From positions 62,001-126,000 of the forward strand of contig JAEUKB010000041.1 of the NCBI GenBank assembly GCA_016794365.1: 64,000 bases of DNA, written 5' to 3'. Numbering within the stretch: the stretch's first letter is position 1; each line of letters begins with the position of its first letter. The position numbers were made by a program, and so were the translations under genes. Positions 7,143 to 15,659 of this stretch are shown here, one piece after another. Below the pieces are notes generated by a model that searched no databases, was not told where the DNA came from, and worked only from the letters and a program-made list of their open reading frames with translations. The stretch is from Myxococcales bacterium. Lineage in GTDB: Bacteria > Myxococcota_A > Polyangia > Palsa-1104 > JAEUJZ01.

Positions 7143-9272
7143 CTACGGTGGGGGCGCGGGCGGATTGCCTCCCAGCTTGGTGATTCCGTCTCGACACAGC
7201 GCCGCCGCTGAGCCCTTGGGATTCATCTCCAAGTACTTCAGGTAGTGCGCGATCGCCTGATCTTTGTCGTTTTTCAGACGGTGATAGGTCTTCGCTAGAC
7301 CGAACTCTGCGGCGGAATACAGCGGACGAATTTGCAGCGAGTTGTTGTAGTGAAGCAGCGCCTGATCGGGCTGGTTGCGCTCAAACGCGATGTCGCCGAG
7401 CGCTTTGTGAATCGCGGGCACGTTCGGCGCGTAGGTCAGCATCAGCTGATACACCGCGAGCGCTTGATCGTACTTGCCACGCTCGAAGAAGCGGTTGGCC
7501 AGCTCGATCTGTCCGTCGAACGTCTTTGGAATGTCTTGCTCGATGATGCGACGGACTTCGTCGGACGTAATCTTTGCTCCCGTCGCAGCCGGAGCTGTTG
7601 CCGTCGCTGGAGCCGTCGCTGGAGCCGTCGCTGTCGGCGCAGGCTTGACTGCTGCCGTCGCCGCTGGATTTGCTGCCGGAGCTGTCGCTGGAGCCGTCGC
7701 TGTCGGCGCGGGCTTGACTGCTGCCGTCGCTGCTGGATTTGCTGCCGGAGCTGTCGCAGGGGCCGTCGTCGGAGCGGGCGTCGGGGTTACCGGCTTGGCG
7801 GCTGCGGTTGCTGCTGGATTCGCCGGGTTTGTACCAAGCGGTGTGGCCGTGGGCAGCGGCGTCACCGTGGGAGTCGGCGGCTTCACAGCGAGCGTCGGCG
7901 CAGGGGCTGGACCCACTGGCGCGCTCGGGCTAGGAACCGCCACCGGCTTGGCCTGCGCAGTCGCCGACGGAGTCGTCGCCAACGGCTCCACCACTGGACG
8001 ATTCGGCTCAGTCGTCGGATTCGTCGCCGGACTTGTCGTCGGACTCGTTGCCGGATTCGTCGCCGGATTCGTCGCCGGACTCGTTGCCGGACTCGTTGGG
8101 TTGCTCGCAGTCGGATTGGACTCTGGCGACTTCTGCTCGATCGCGGGCGGATTGTTCTGCGGGCTGGTCGGCGTCGGCTGATCGCTCCCGAGCAGATAAT
8201 AAAGACCCAGCGCAGCACCACCGGCGACCAGCAGCAGGATGCCATTGCGTCGTCGCGCAGCCTGCCGCTCGATCAGCTCGTACTCATCGGGCTCGCTGGC
8301 TTCAATCTTCTGCGTCACATCGCGCGCTTCTTTGAGCGCACGCGGAACCGGATCGCTGTGCTTGATCGCATCCTCGATCGGATCAGTCGGCTTCTGCTTC
8401 GCCGTCGCCTTCGAGTCCCGATCGATCTTCCGCGTCGCATCTTCATCTGCGATCGCCGGATCGCGCCGATACACTGCCGTCTGACCGTCCGACTTGGCCG
8501 ACTCGGACTTGGACTTGGCGGTCTCGGACTTGGCCGACTCGGACTTTACAGGTTCCGACTTGCCCGATGCAGGCTTGGTGGCTCCAGCCTTGCTCGGTTC
8601 AATTCGTGCCGTCGGAGCATCCAGCGCAGCCGTCGGTGTAGCCGCTTGATCCGCAGCCGCTTCGGTCGCTTTGCCATCTTGCGCGCGCTTGGCTGCTGCC
8701 GCACTGCTCGATAGACCGGGAGGCGAAGCCGCTGGCTTTCCTTTGGCACCGGGCCGAGCCAGACGCATCAGGCTCAGGTTGCCGCTCACTTGATTGAGTC
8801 CCGGTGGCGTCACCTTCAGCGTACCAATCACCGGCTTTTCGACGCCAGGATCGGACTTCGAGCCCGCTTCAGTCTTCGCCGCCGCTTCAGACTTCGCCGC
8901 TGCTTCAGTCTTCGCTGCGGCTTCAGTCTTCGCTGCGGCCGCTGGCTTTTCCACCGCTGAAGCTGGCTCTCCAGCCTGCGCTTTTCGTCGAGCGATCCGC
9001 TCTTGATCGACGCTGTAGAACAGCGACTCAAACTCGACGACGGTGCCCATCTTGCGCCACTTTTGTCCCGAGCGAGACACCTCGTCATCGCGCGTCAGTC
9101 GCTTTTCCAAGATCCACTGTCGCAGCGTCGCCAGGTCTGGACAGCGTAGAACCTGCGTGCTCCGCTGCTTGCGTAGCAGAAACGGTCTGGCGCTGCCGGT
9201 TGCGACGGGGGCCGACTTGCTCTTGGGTTGAGAGGTCGCTGCGCTCTTGGGTTGGGTCTTATCCATCGCCAT
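7143..9272 (-). CDS. GYF-like domain / TM / TPR protein with Pro-Ala-Thr linker
   Basis: About 709 residues. The N-terminus has a GYF_2/DUF4339-like module (VLRCPDLATLRQWILEKRL, SRSGQKWRKMG) of a kind frequent in myxobacterial regulatory proteins. Then come low-complexity Ala-Glu-Lys repeats (KTEAAAKTEAAAKSE), a Ser/Lys/Glu-rich stretch, one transmembrane helix (GILLLVAGGAALGLYYLL), a long Pro/Ala/Thr linker with NPATNPATSP-type repeats, and a C-terminal TPR unit (FFERGKYDQALAVYQ, ALGDIAFERNQPDQALLHYNNSLQIRP). The plan suggests a cytoplasmic sensor domain and a periplasmic TPR. Partner unknown. Start 9272 is preferred to GTG 9293, which has no ribosome binding site. Confidence 0.75.
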   Translation of the reverse strand: MAMDKTQPKSAATSQPKSKSAPVATGSARPFLLRKQRSTQVLRCPDLATLRQWILEKRLTRDDEVSRSGQKWRKMGTVVEFESLFYSVDQERIARRKAQAGEPASAVEKPAAAAKTEAAAKTEAAAKSEAAAKTEAGSKSDPGVEKPVIGTLKVTPPGLNQVSGNLSLMRLARPGAKGKPAASPPGLSSSAAAAKRAQDGKATEAAADQAATPTAALDAPTARIEPSKAGATKPASGKSEPVKSESAKSETAKSKSESAKSDGQTAVYRRDPAIADEDATRKIDRDSKATAKQKPTDPIEDAIKHSDPVPRALKEARDVTQKIEASEPDEYELIERQAARRRNGILLLVAGGAALGLYYLLGSDQPTPTSPQNNPPAIEQKSPESNPTASNPTSPATSPATNPATNPATSPTTSPATNPTTEPNRPVVEPLATTPSATAQAKPVAVPSPSAPVGPAPAPTLAVKPPTPTVTPLPTATPLGTNPANPAATAAAKPVTPTPAPTTAPATAPAANPAATAAVKPAPTATAPATAPAANPAATAAVKPAPTATAPATAPATATAPAATGAKITSDEVRRIIEQDIPKTFDGQIELANRFFERGKYDQALAVYQLMLTYAPNVPAIHKALGDIAFERNQPDQALLHYNNSLQIRPLYSAAEFGLAKTYHRLKNDKDQAIAHYLKYLEMNPKGSAAALCRDGITKLGGNPPAPPP
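7621..7758 (-). repeat. Two 69-bp tandem copies inside the TPR-protein linker
   Basis: 7621-7689 and 7690-7758 are near-identical (differences at a few third positions), encoding two copies of a 23-residue Ala/Pro/Thr unit containing ATAAVKPAPTATAP. In-frame expansion of the linker by slippage or unequal crossover. Confidence 0.85.
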
Positions 9273-9425
9273 GTGTGTGTCTTCACCAGGCACGCGATCG
9301 CGCGCGTTACGTAGAGAGTGCCGTATGTGATTTTGCAGCCTGAACTAGTAAGCGGGCAAGCAAATCCCTTTGTGGCCAAGGATTTACGCGCCAAAAGGAC
9401 TCGGGTTTGGCGGGTTTGGCACGCG

Positions 9426-12392
9426 CTACATCGCACCCCCGAGGAGCTTTCGCGCCTCGATGAAGATGTGAATGCCGCCGACGATGGTCAGGATGATCGC
9501 AAACGGAATGTGGATGAGCTTCCACTCGCGGAACATCGGCTCAATGCGGGGCTGAAGCACGCGACGACACTCGATCTCGGCCATCTCGGTTGCGACCGAT
9601 GCCACCAAGCTGCGCGCTTTGTGATCTTTGATTCCCTGGAGCCGACTGCGCAGCAGCGTCGCACGGAACGGTCGCGCCAGCATGTCACGCAGATAGATCA
9701 GCTGGGCCCACACGCTCGCGACCAGCTTCGGCAGCTTGGGATCGCTCACCTTCGCGTAGCGCTGGCGCAGCTCTTGGAAGAAGCGATCGGCGACGTTGAC
9801 ACCACCGTGACGGTTGCGCAGCTCGGCCAGCTTGCGCTCTAGATCCGCCATCCGCAGCTCCCCACGAGAGACGCGCTCGGGCATAACCGTCGTGATAAAC
9901 CGTCCGACGAGTCCCGACAGCACCGCCGCCACCATCGACCAGACCGCGATCGATACCCAGTTGTCGAGCCGCCCCGCGCTGTGCAGCATCACCAGCATCG
10001 GACCGATTGCGCCCGACCAGACGTGATAGTTAAACCACGATCGCTGCGCGCCGAGCTTCTTGATGCCCGGAACCCACTTTCTCGCCGAGTAGAACATCGA
10101 CGAAAACATCAGCGTGCTGCCAATGTACGCAAGCCACAGCCCAAGCTGATCGTAGGGCCGATAGCCGACTTGGTTTAGCGCCATGTCCACTTCGTCAGGC
10201 CCGGTGAACACGAAGCGTCGCTGATAAAAGAAATCGATCGACAGCATCCGAAAGTCTTCATAGCGACGGAGCAGGATCTCTCCGAGACAGAGGAAGAAGC
10301 CGAGGAAGCCAATCACCCAAGCGATCGTCCACAGCACGCCGCCGCTCTTTTTGTCCGTCGCACGCGCGCTATCGTCCGCTTCCGATAGTCCTTGGAAGAA
10401 CTTCTTCGGATCGAACAGCTCACCGGGACGGAAAAATGCGCTGCGCTCATAGCCACCTTTGGCCGCTTCCGACTGCTCCAGCGTGCGATCGACGAACGCC
10501 ACTTCGGGTGACATCTCGACGATCGCATCGGTGGGACACGCCGAGATACACGCTTGATCTTCAAAGCTCGCGCAGTGATCGCACTTGCTGGCGACGCGAC
10601 GAGGCTTGGCTTTGCGCGGCTTGTTGTCGCCCCAATCGAGCTTCTTTTCCTTCTGAAGACGCAGGAGCAGCAGCGGCTTTTCGTCTAGCTCTTGCATCTC
10701 GATCGCGTCGTACGGACAAGCCAGCGAGCACATGCCGCAGCCGGTACACAGGTCTTCGCTGATGACGACTTCGCCCTTTTCGGGATCGAACTTGATCGAG
10801 TCATACCCGCACACATCGACGCAGCGCTGATCGACGCAGGTTCGACAGCAATCGACAAAGTCCAGTCCACCGAGCACCTTGCCACCGAGCGACAGCCGCT
10901 TGACGCCGTAGCGCTTTTCGCAGGCTTTTTCGCACTCGTAGCACTCGATGCACTTGCTCAGGATGCGAACGCGCAGCGACATGCCGATCGAAAAGCCGTG
11001 ACGGATGAAGAAGTCCGCGATCATGCCGCGTGCGCCCGTCGAGGCATCCAGCCGACTCCGCGCTGCATCCGCCGCTCGACGAATTCGCTCGGCAAAGAAG
11101 TGATAGGTCCGTCGCCAAGTATCCAGTCGCTGGAGCGAAATCGACAGCGCACGCACCGGCGTCACCGAATACGACGCCAGGCCCACTTGGTTCGGACCGG
11201 CCAGATCCAAGCTCAGCAGGTCGCCTTCGGTAAACAGACCCAGGTTGCTTTCCGCCAGCCGAATCAGCGGACCGACTTCTTGCCGACGGTTGTATTCGCG
11301 CTTTTCCGCGTACTTGTCGCCTTGCACATACGCTGCTTGCGCCGCGCGCTCACTCGCCAGCGTCTGCGGACTAAACCGAGCCAGCGCCACTTGGCCATCC
11401 AGCACCAGCAGCGCCCGTCCCGCGATCTCGATCAGGTGATCGCGACCGCACTCGACCAGCTTGATGTCGCCGGTCTTGACCGCATCGCTCACAAACTGCG
11501 GATTGAGTCCCGCCAAGATCGGCGCATGCTCGACCGCAGCTTGGGTATCCGCCGTCGGATCTTTGAGCGCGCCACCCGCCGCAGCTTCTAGCGCCGCAAA
11601 GCCAAGGAACGCGCCGACCATCGTGCCTTCCGCCGGGGCGTCGTACTGCTGGTTGCCACTGAGCTTAAACAGACCCGACGCTTCCTTGACCTTATCAAGA
11701 AAGCCGCTGGTTTCCCCGGCGCGACGCTCCGCTGCTTCTTGCTGGAACATCTTTCGCTGCGGGTCCGTCGGCGCAATCTTGACCTTGGTCTTGGCCTTGA
11801 TCTCGGCGATCGGCTTGAGCTTGCTCGGCGGCTTGGCCGACACCGGCTTCGGCGCTTCCGCCACCGGCCTGCTTACGCCCGGCAGGTTCGCAAACTGATC
11901 CATCGTCCCGAGCCGCGTGGACTCGTTTTGGTTCTGCCCGCCGCTTGGGTTCGCAAAGTGCATGCCCGGCAGCGGTCCCGACAGCATGCGCGTCGATTCA
12001 CCGTCATCTTTGGGCAAGATCGGCTGCGCCAGCATCACCGTCGCTTCGCCTTGCTCATCAGCCAGGCTGTGAGACGGCAGCGCCGGACTGGCCGGAACCG
12101 GCGGGCTCGGCGGCGCACTGCGCATGTTGTTGGTCGTCACCGTGGGCGCACCCGGTGGAGCCGAGGTTCCCGGCAAGCTCAGCGCAGGCCGTGTCGCTGG
12201 CCCCGGCTCAGGTCGCGACGGCAGCACCGGCGCACGACCTTCCGTGGTCAGACGAATCTTGCCTGGGCTGGGCCGACGATCATCATCGTCATCGTCTCCC
12301 AGACCGCCAAGCGATGGACCTTTTTGTCCTCGGTGAGCGGGTGGGCTCGGCCCGGTGCCTGGCTTAGGCGGGTCAGAGCTGCGCAAGGCCAT
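9426..12392 (-). CDS. Large Fe-S / cytochrome b-like membrane electron-transfer protein
   Basis: About 988 residues. Order: a Pro-rich, disordered N-terminus with an acidic DDDDDD patch; a region near 280-450 resembling a cyclic-nucleotide-binding/CRP-like sensor fold (IKLVECGRDHLIEIAGRALLVLDGQVALARF ... LFTEGDLLSL); a ferredoxin module near 480-625 with four Cys clusters (CIECYECEKAC, CCRTC...C...C, CTGCGMCSLAC, CDHC...C...CP) like DmsB/NrfC-type 16-Cys proteins; then transmembrane helices with His in NYHVWSG, VMLHSAG, LIHIPFA and GGIHIF, as in ferric-reductase-like b-haem domains. It should pass electrons across the membrane. Partner may be the Fe-S/FAD protein at 15660. ATG 12392 follows GGGGGA. 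Confidence 0.8.
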   Translation of the reverse strand: MALRSSDPPKPGTGPSPPAHRGQKGPSLGGLGDDDDDDRRPSPGKIRLTTEGRAPVLPSRPEPGPATRPALSLPGTSAPPGAPTVTTNNMRSAPPSPPVPASPALPSHSLADEQGEATVMLAQPILPKDDGESTRMLSGPLPGMHFANPSGGQNQNESTRLGTMDQFANLPGVSRPVAEAPKPVSAKPPSKLKPIAEIKAKTKVKIAPTDPQRKMFQQEAAERRAGETSGFLDKVKEASGLFKLSGNQQYDAPAEGTMVGAFLGFAALEAAAGGALKDPTADTQAAVEHAPILAGLNPQFVSDAVKTGDIKLVECGRDHLIEIAGRALLVLDGQVALARFSPQTLASERAAQAAYVQGDKYAEKREYNRRQEVGPLIRLAESNLGLFTEGDLLSLDLAGPNQVGLASYSVTPVRALSISLQRLDTWRRTYHFFAERIRRAADAARSRLDASTGARGMIADFFIRHGFSIGMSLRVRILSKCIECYECEKACEKRYGVKRLSLGGKVLGGLDFVDCCRTCVDQRCVDVCGYDSIKFDPEKGEVVISEDLCTGCGMCSLACPYDAIEMQELDEKPLLLLRLQKEKKLDWGDNKPRKAKPRRVASKCDHCASFEDQACISACPTDAIVEMSPEVAFVDRTLEQSEAAKGGYERSAFFRPGELFDPKKFFQGLSEADDSARATDKKSGGVLWTIAWVIGFLGFFLCLGEILLRRYEDFRMLSIDFFYQRRFVFTGPDEVDMALNQVGYRPYDQLGLWLAYIGSTLMFSSMFYSARKWVPGIKKLGAQRSWFNYHVWSGAIGPMLVMLHSAGRLDNWVSIAVWSMVAAVLSGLVGRFITTVMPERVSRGELRMADLERKLAELRNRHGGVNVADRFFQELRQRYAKVSDPKLPKLVASVWAQLIYLRDMLARPFRATLLRSRLQGIKDHKARSLVASVATEMAEIECRRVLQPRIEPMFREWKLIHIPFAIILTIVGGIHIFIEARKLLGGAM

Positions 12393-12494
12393 TCGTTCCC
12401 CCAATACCTACTGGCTGCGGATAGGCAACCGCACCTCACTTTAGCATGGCATCTTGCAGATACCCGACGACAAATTTTGAAATCAGGAAAAAAT

Positions 12495-12509
12495 CTGACG
12501 TTTCGTCAG
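12495..12509. other. Perfect short hairpin in a divergent promoter region
   Basis: CTGACG-TTT-CGTCAG, flanked by an A run on the left and CTTTT on the right, lies between the divergent Fe-S protein and ruvB. It could be an operator or a small bidirectional terminator. No further support. Confidence 0.35.
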
Positions 12510-12628
12510 CTTTTGAAAAGGCCGCCGCAGAGATCTCCGCAACCGAGCACGAACTTGGGCACTCGCCGAAAAAGACCGAAAACGGGCGACAAAGGTGCGC
12601 GGGTGGGCCGCTGTGGCACGATGTCTTC

Positions 12629-13831
12629 ATGCCACGCAAACGCCATGTCGATGCCGAGTCCGCGCAGTCCACCGCCGAGCACTCGCTGCCGCCGTCCGTC
12701 CAAGCCGCCGAGCACTCCGCGCGAAATCCTGTGGCAAGCAAGTCCCGACCCAAGACGCGATCCTTTGTCGGAGCCTACGACGAGCAAGATCCCGCAGCGG
12801 GCCGCAGCGCCGATCTTGTCCCCAGTCGCGCCGCTCATGAAGAAGCCTTTGACGCCGCCCTCCGCCCGCGCAGCTTTGATGAGTACATCGGACAGCGCCG
12901 GGTCGTGGACAACCTCAAGGTCTTTGTCGAAGCAGCGCGCAGGCGTGGCGAAGCGCTCGATCATGTCCTGTTCTGTGGGCCACCCGGCCTGGGCAAGACC
13001 ACGCTCGCGCACCTCATTGCGGCTTCCCTCGGCGTCACCCTGCGACCTGTCGGTGCGCCAGCCATCGATCACAAAGGAACGCTCGCCAGCTACCTGACCA
13101 GCCTGGGACAGCGCGACGTGCTCTTCATCGATGAAATCCACCGGCTCGCTCCCGTCGTCGAAGAGTATCTGTACCCCGCGATGGAAGACTATCGCATCGA
13201 AATTCCCGTCGGAGAAGGCCCGGCAGCACAGCTCATCCACATGACGCTGCCACGCTTTACCTTGGTCGGAGCGACGACCCGCACGGGCCTGCTGACTTCC
13301 CCACTGCGCGATCGCTTTGGCATCGTGCTGCGACTTGATTACTACTCGCCGGTCGAGCTGGCCGAGATCGCCCGCCGCTCCGCCCTGCGCCTGCACGTCC
13401 CGATCAGCGACGCCGCCTGCCACACCATCGGTCAGCGCGCCCGAGGCACCCCGCGCATTGCCAACCGCCTGCTCCGCCGCGTCCGCGACTTCGCCGAGGT
13501 CGAACAAAACGGCTTCATTGACGAACCACACTGCGGCAAGTGGCTCGATCGACTCGGCGTAGACAAGCTGGGACTCGACGACATGGATCGCGCCCTTTTG
13601 CGCACCGTGATCGAACGCTTCGACGGAGGCCCGGTTGGCATCGAGTCGCTCGCCGCTGCCGTGTCCGAAGAGTCCGACACCTTGGAAGATGTCTACGAGC
13701 CCTATCTGATCCAAGAAGGGTTTCTGACCCGCACGCCGCGCGGTCGGGTGGCCACGCGCCGCGCCTATCAGCACCTGGGCCTGCCCGATCCCGTGACCCC
13801 GCCCGCAGCATCCCAGCAGCGCCTCTTTTGA
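12629..13831 (+). CDS. ruvB: Holliday junction DNA helicase RuvB
   Basis: AAA+ motor that drives branch migration of Holliday junctions with RuvA. Motifs: [11 protein letters not shown], Walker [14 protein letters not shown], Walker [21 protein letters not shown], sensor GATTRTGLL, arginine-finger region SPLRDRFG and the winged-helix C-terminus ([17 protein letters not shown]). With this start it has 400 residues against about 335-350 usual; the first 90 or so are a charged, poorly structured extension. The frame is open further upstream to 12446 but that part looks non-coding. No ruvA or ruvC is adjacent. Its stop codon is the first base of the inverted-repeat element at 13831. Confidence 0.95.
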   Translation: MPRKRHVDAESAQSTAEHSLPPSVQAAEHSARNPVASKSRPKTRSFVGAYDEQDPAAGRSADLVPSRAAHEEAFDAALRPRSFDEYIGQRRVVDNLKVFVEAARRRGEALDHVLFCGPPGLGKTTLAHLIAASLGVTLRPVGAPAIDHKGTLASYLTSLGQRDVLFIDEIHRLAPVVEEYLYPAMEDYRIEIPVGEGPAAQLIHMTLPRFTLVGATTRTGLLTSPLRDRFGIVLRLDYYSPVELAEIARRSALRLHVPISDAACHTIGQRARGTPRIANRLLRRVRDFAEVEQNGFIDEPHCGKWLDRLGVDKLGLDDMDRALLRTVIERFDGGPVGIESLAAAVSEESDTLEDVYEPYLIQEGFLTRTPRGRVATRRAYQHLGLPDPVTPPAASQQRLF

Positions 13832-13955
13832 GAACGCCTAAACGCACCTATTGCGGACCCCGTTTGCTGCATCGTCGGTCCTCACGTACGTTCCGTACGC
13901 TCCGGTCCTCCTCTTGGCCACCGGGGTTCCTCATGACGGTGCTTTTAGGCGTTCT
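13831..13955. repeat. 125-bp element with 18-bp terminal inverted repeats (MITE-like)
   Basis: AGAACGCCTAAACGCACC at 13831-13848 pairs with GGTGCTTTTAGGCGTTCT at 13938-13955 (17 of 18). The pairing continues loosely inward through a GGACCCCG / CGGGGTTCC match. The interior has a repeated CGGTCCTC (13876 and 13902) around an ACGTACG/CGTACG motif. TTG occurs immediately outside both ends, compatible with a 3-bp duplication. The left end supplies the last base of the ruvB stop codon. It has no room for a protein. It could be a non-autonomous transposable element, a REP-type repeat, or a long hairpin terminator. Confidence 0.65.
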
Positions 13956-14034
13956 TTGACCCGCTGTGCCCGGTCCTGCTGCGCCGCAGATTGGCTTTTC
14001 GTCGTTGGAAGCGCTCGTGGTAAGGTAGGGCTCC

Positions 14035-15312
14035 ATGGGCTTCATTGACGATTTGAAACAAGGTCTTCCCGGTGTTCGCTTTGCCATCCCCGACGGCTGG
14101 AAGCTCCAAGAGCAGCAAGACCGTCGCGTCGTCCTCCTCGATGAGGAGCACAAGGTCGGCTGGCACATCATCCATGCTCCCTGGCGCGCCGACTTCCGCA
14201 AGGAATTTGCCGCCGAGCAGCGCCGCGACATCGAGCGTCACGCACGCTACGGCTTCGAGCAGCACTATCACCAGATCCAGGTCCAGCAGGGCGTGCAGCG
14301 TCCGCCCGTGCGCACCAGCGATCCCGAGTTTTCGCCGCTCATCTCGGTAGAAAACGTCACGGTCGATGGCGTCGAAGCGCTGTTCATCCTGCGCCGGGTC
14401 GCCTACGAGCCCATCTTGGAAGCGGTCGTCGGCAACCTGCTCATCCCGCTCGGCAACGGCCTGCTCGACATCACGGTGTTTCAGCACAGCCAGCAGACCG
14501 GCTATCGCGAAAACCAGCTGCTTACCCTGGCGCTTCAGCAAAACCCCGGCGAAGGACTGCCCAAGGTGCGCCGCAAGCTCGGGCAGGCACACTTCGACGA
14601 TCCCGCGCATGACGACAAGTTCCCGACGCATCCGCTCACCTGTGTCCGCAAGGCGGTCAAGTGGCTGCTCGCTTCGTCCAAAGAGCTGATTCAGATCACC
14701 AACCCCGCGCCCGCCCTGCCCGCCGTGGGGGCCGAGCTAGAGCTGCCCAAGCTCGGCTGCGTCGTCAAGATCCCGCCGCGCTACCAGCCGATTCCCGATG
14801 GCGTGCTGCCGATTCCCGCCGGAGTCCAGCTCCTGTCGCGCGTCATCCTCGAAGGAGCCGACGATCCGCAGATGCTCGATGTCCGCGTGATTGCCGGTGT
14901 GACGCTGTCCCCCGAGACACGTCAGGCCAAGCTGTCCGAGATGGTGCAGGCCCAGATCGCCGAGTGGCAGCAGAACGGCGCCACCAACATCGAGATCAGC
15001 TCCGAGCCGATCGACCCGCCCGGTGGCACCGAAGGCGGACGCTTCGCCATGGCCGTGCAGGTCAGCATGCTGCTCGGCGGCGTGCCCACCCACACGGTGG
15101 CGCGCTGGCTGTGCGAGCCCGATGGCAAGGTCTTCCGCTTTGGCGTCGCGACCCCGCCGTACGTGCCGACCTCGGAAGCCGCTGCCGATGTGGACTTCGT
15201 GCTGCGCTCGTTCCGCCGTCTCGCCGTCAAGTCGGGTGGGGCCTGGCTGACCTCGGACCTACAGCTCGCCCCGGCCAAGCGCGCCCAGCAAGCCGCCCAA
15301 AAACAGTCGTAG
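14035..15312 (+). CDS. Hypothetical protein, two-part, soluble
   Basis: A 425-residue protein I do not recognise. No signal peptide or transmembrane segment. It appears to have two similar halves: residues 1-190 (GVRFAIPDGWKLQEQQDRRVVLL ... VDGVEALFILRRV) and 230-410 (GCVVKIPPRYQPIPDGVLPIP ... EGGRFAMAVQVSMLL), each starting with a Pro-x-Gly/Tyr strand and ending in a hydrophobic strand followed by a FR or RR motif. This pattern is like DUF-type proteins related to DUF1795/PsbP-like folds, but that is a guess. ATG follows a purine-rich AAGGTAGGG. Base use matches its neighbours. The minisatellite starts 48 bp after its stop. Confidence 0.7.
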   Translation: MGFIDDLKQGLPGVRFAIPDGWKLQEQQDRRVVLLDEEHKVGWHIIHAPWRADFRKEFAAEQRRDIERHARYGFEQHYHQIQVQQGVQRPPVRTSDPEFSPLISVENVTVDGVEALFILRRVAYEPILEAVVGNLLIPLGNGLLDITVFQHSQQTGYRENQLLTLALQQNPGEGLPKVRRKLGQAHFDDPAHDDKFPTHPLTCVRKAVKWLLASSKELIQITNPAPALPAVGAELELPKLGCVVKIPPRYQPIPDGVLPIPAGVQLLSRVILEGADDPQMLDVRVIAGVTLSPETRQAKLSEMVQAQIAEWQQNGATNIEISSEPIDPPGGTEGGRFAMAVQVSMLLGGVPTHTVARWLCEPDGKVFRFGVATPPYVPTSEAAADVDFVLRSFRRLAVKSGGAWLTSDLQLAPAKRAQQAAQKQS

Positions 15313-15359
15313 AACGCCAAACCGGCGCAGCTTGCCCCACCGCATCCCCGCTTACGCCG

Positions 15360-15622
15360 GGGATGATCGAAGTCTTTCCTGCCGTATTCGCGCTTGCGCC
15401 ACGGGATGATCCAAGTCTTTCCTGCCGCCTTCTTCTTTGCGCCACGGGATGATCCAAGTCTTCCCTGCCGTATCCGCGCTTGCGCCTGGGGATGATTGAA
15501 GTCTTTCCTGCCGTATCCGCGCTTGCGGCTGGGATGATTGAAGTCTTCCCTGCCGTATCCGCGCTTGCGGCTGGGATGATTGAAGTCTTTCCTGCCGTAT
15601 TCGCACTTGCGGCTGGGATGAC
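15360..15622. repeat. 42/43-bp minisatellite, six copies plus a partial
   Basis: Unit beginning GGGATGATTGAAGTCTTTCC and ending CGCGCTTGCGGCT. Units start at 15360, 15403, 15446, 15489, 15531, 15573 and a broken one at 15615; the first three are 43 bp, the next three 42 bp. The copies diverge toward the left (CGCCACG in place of CGGCT; one unit has CTTCTTCTTTGC). This fills the only gene-free stretch of more than 300 bp in the window (15313-15659), between the stops of two convergent genes. No spacers separate the units, so it is not CRISPR. Confidence 0.93.
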
Positions 15623-15659
15623 TGGTCTGCCTGTTCGGGAATGGGGGCTTGCGGGCGGG

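Noticed and set aside
7332..8714. 460-codon plus-strand frame rich in Arg
   Set aside because: Antisense of the Pro/Ala/Thr linker; composition is an artefact of the repeats.
9362..9385. Terminator hairpin AAATCCCTT...AAGGATTT
   Set aside because: Imperfect stem with a bulge and no T run on either strand; lies between two genes on the same strand.
12506..13774. 422-codon minus-strand frame
   Set aside because: Antisense of ruvB, which has complete conserved motifs.
15360..15622. CRISPR array
   Set aside because: Units are directly adjacent with no spacers, and copies diverge gradually. No cas genes are near.
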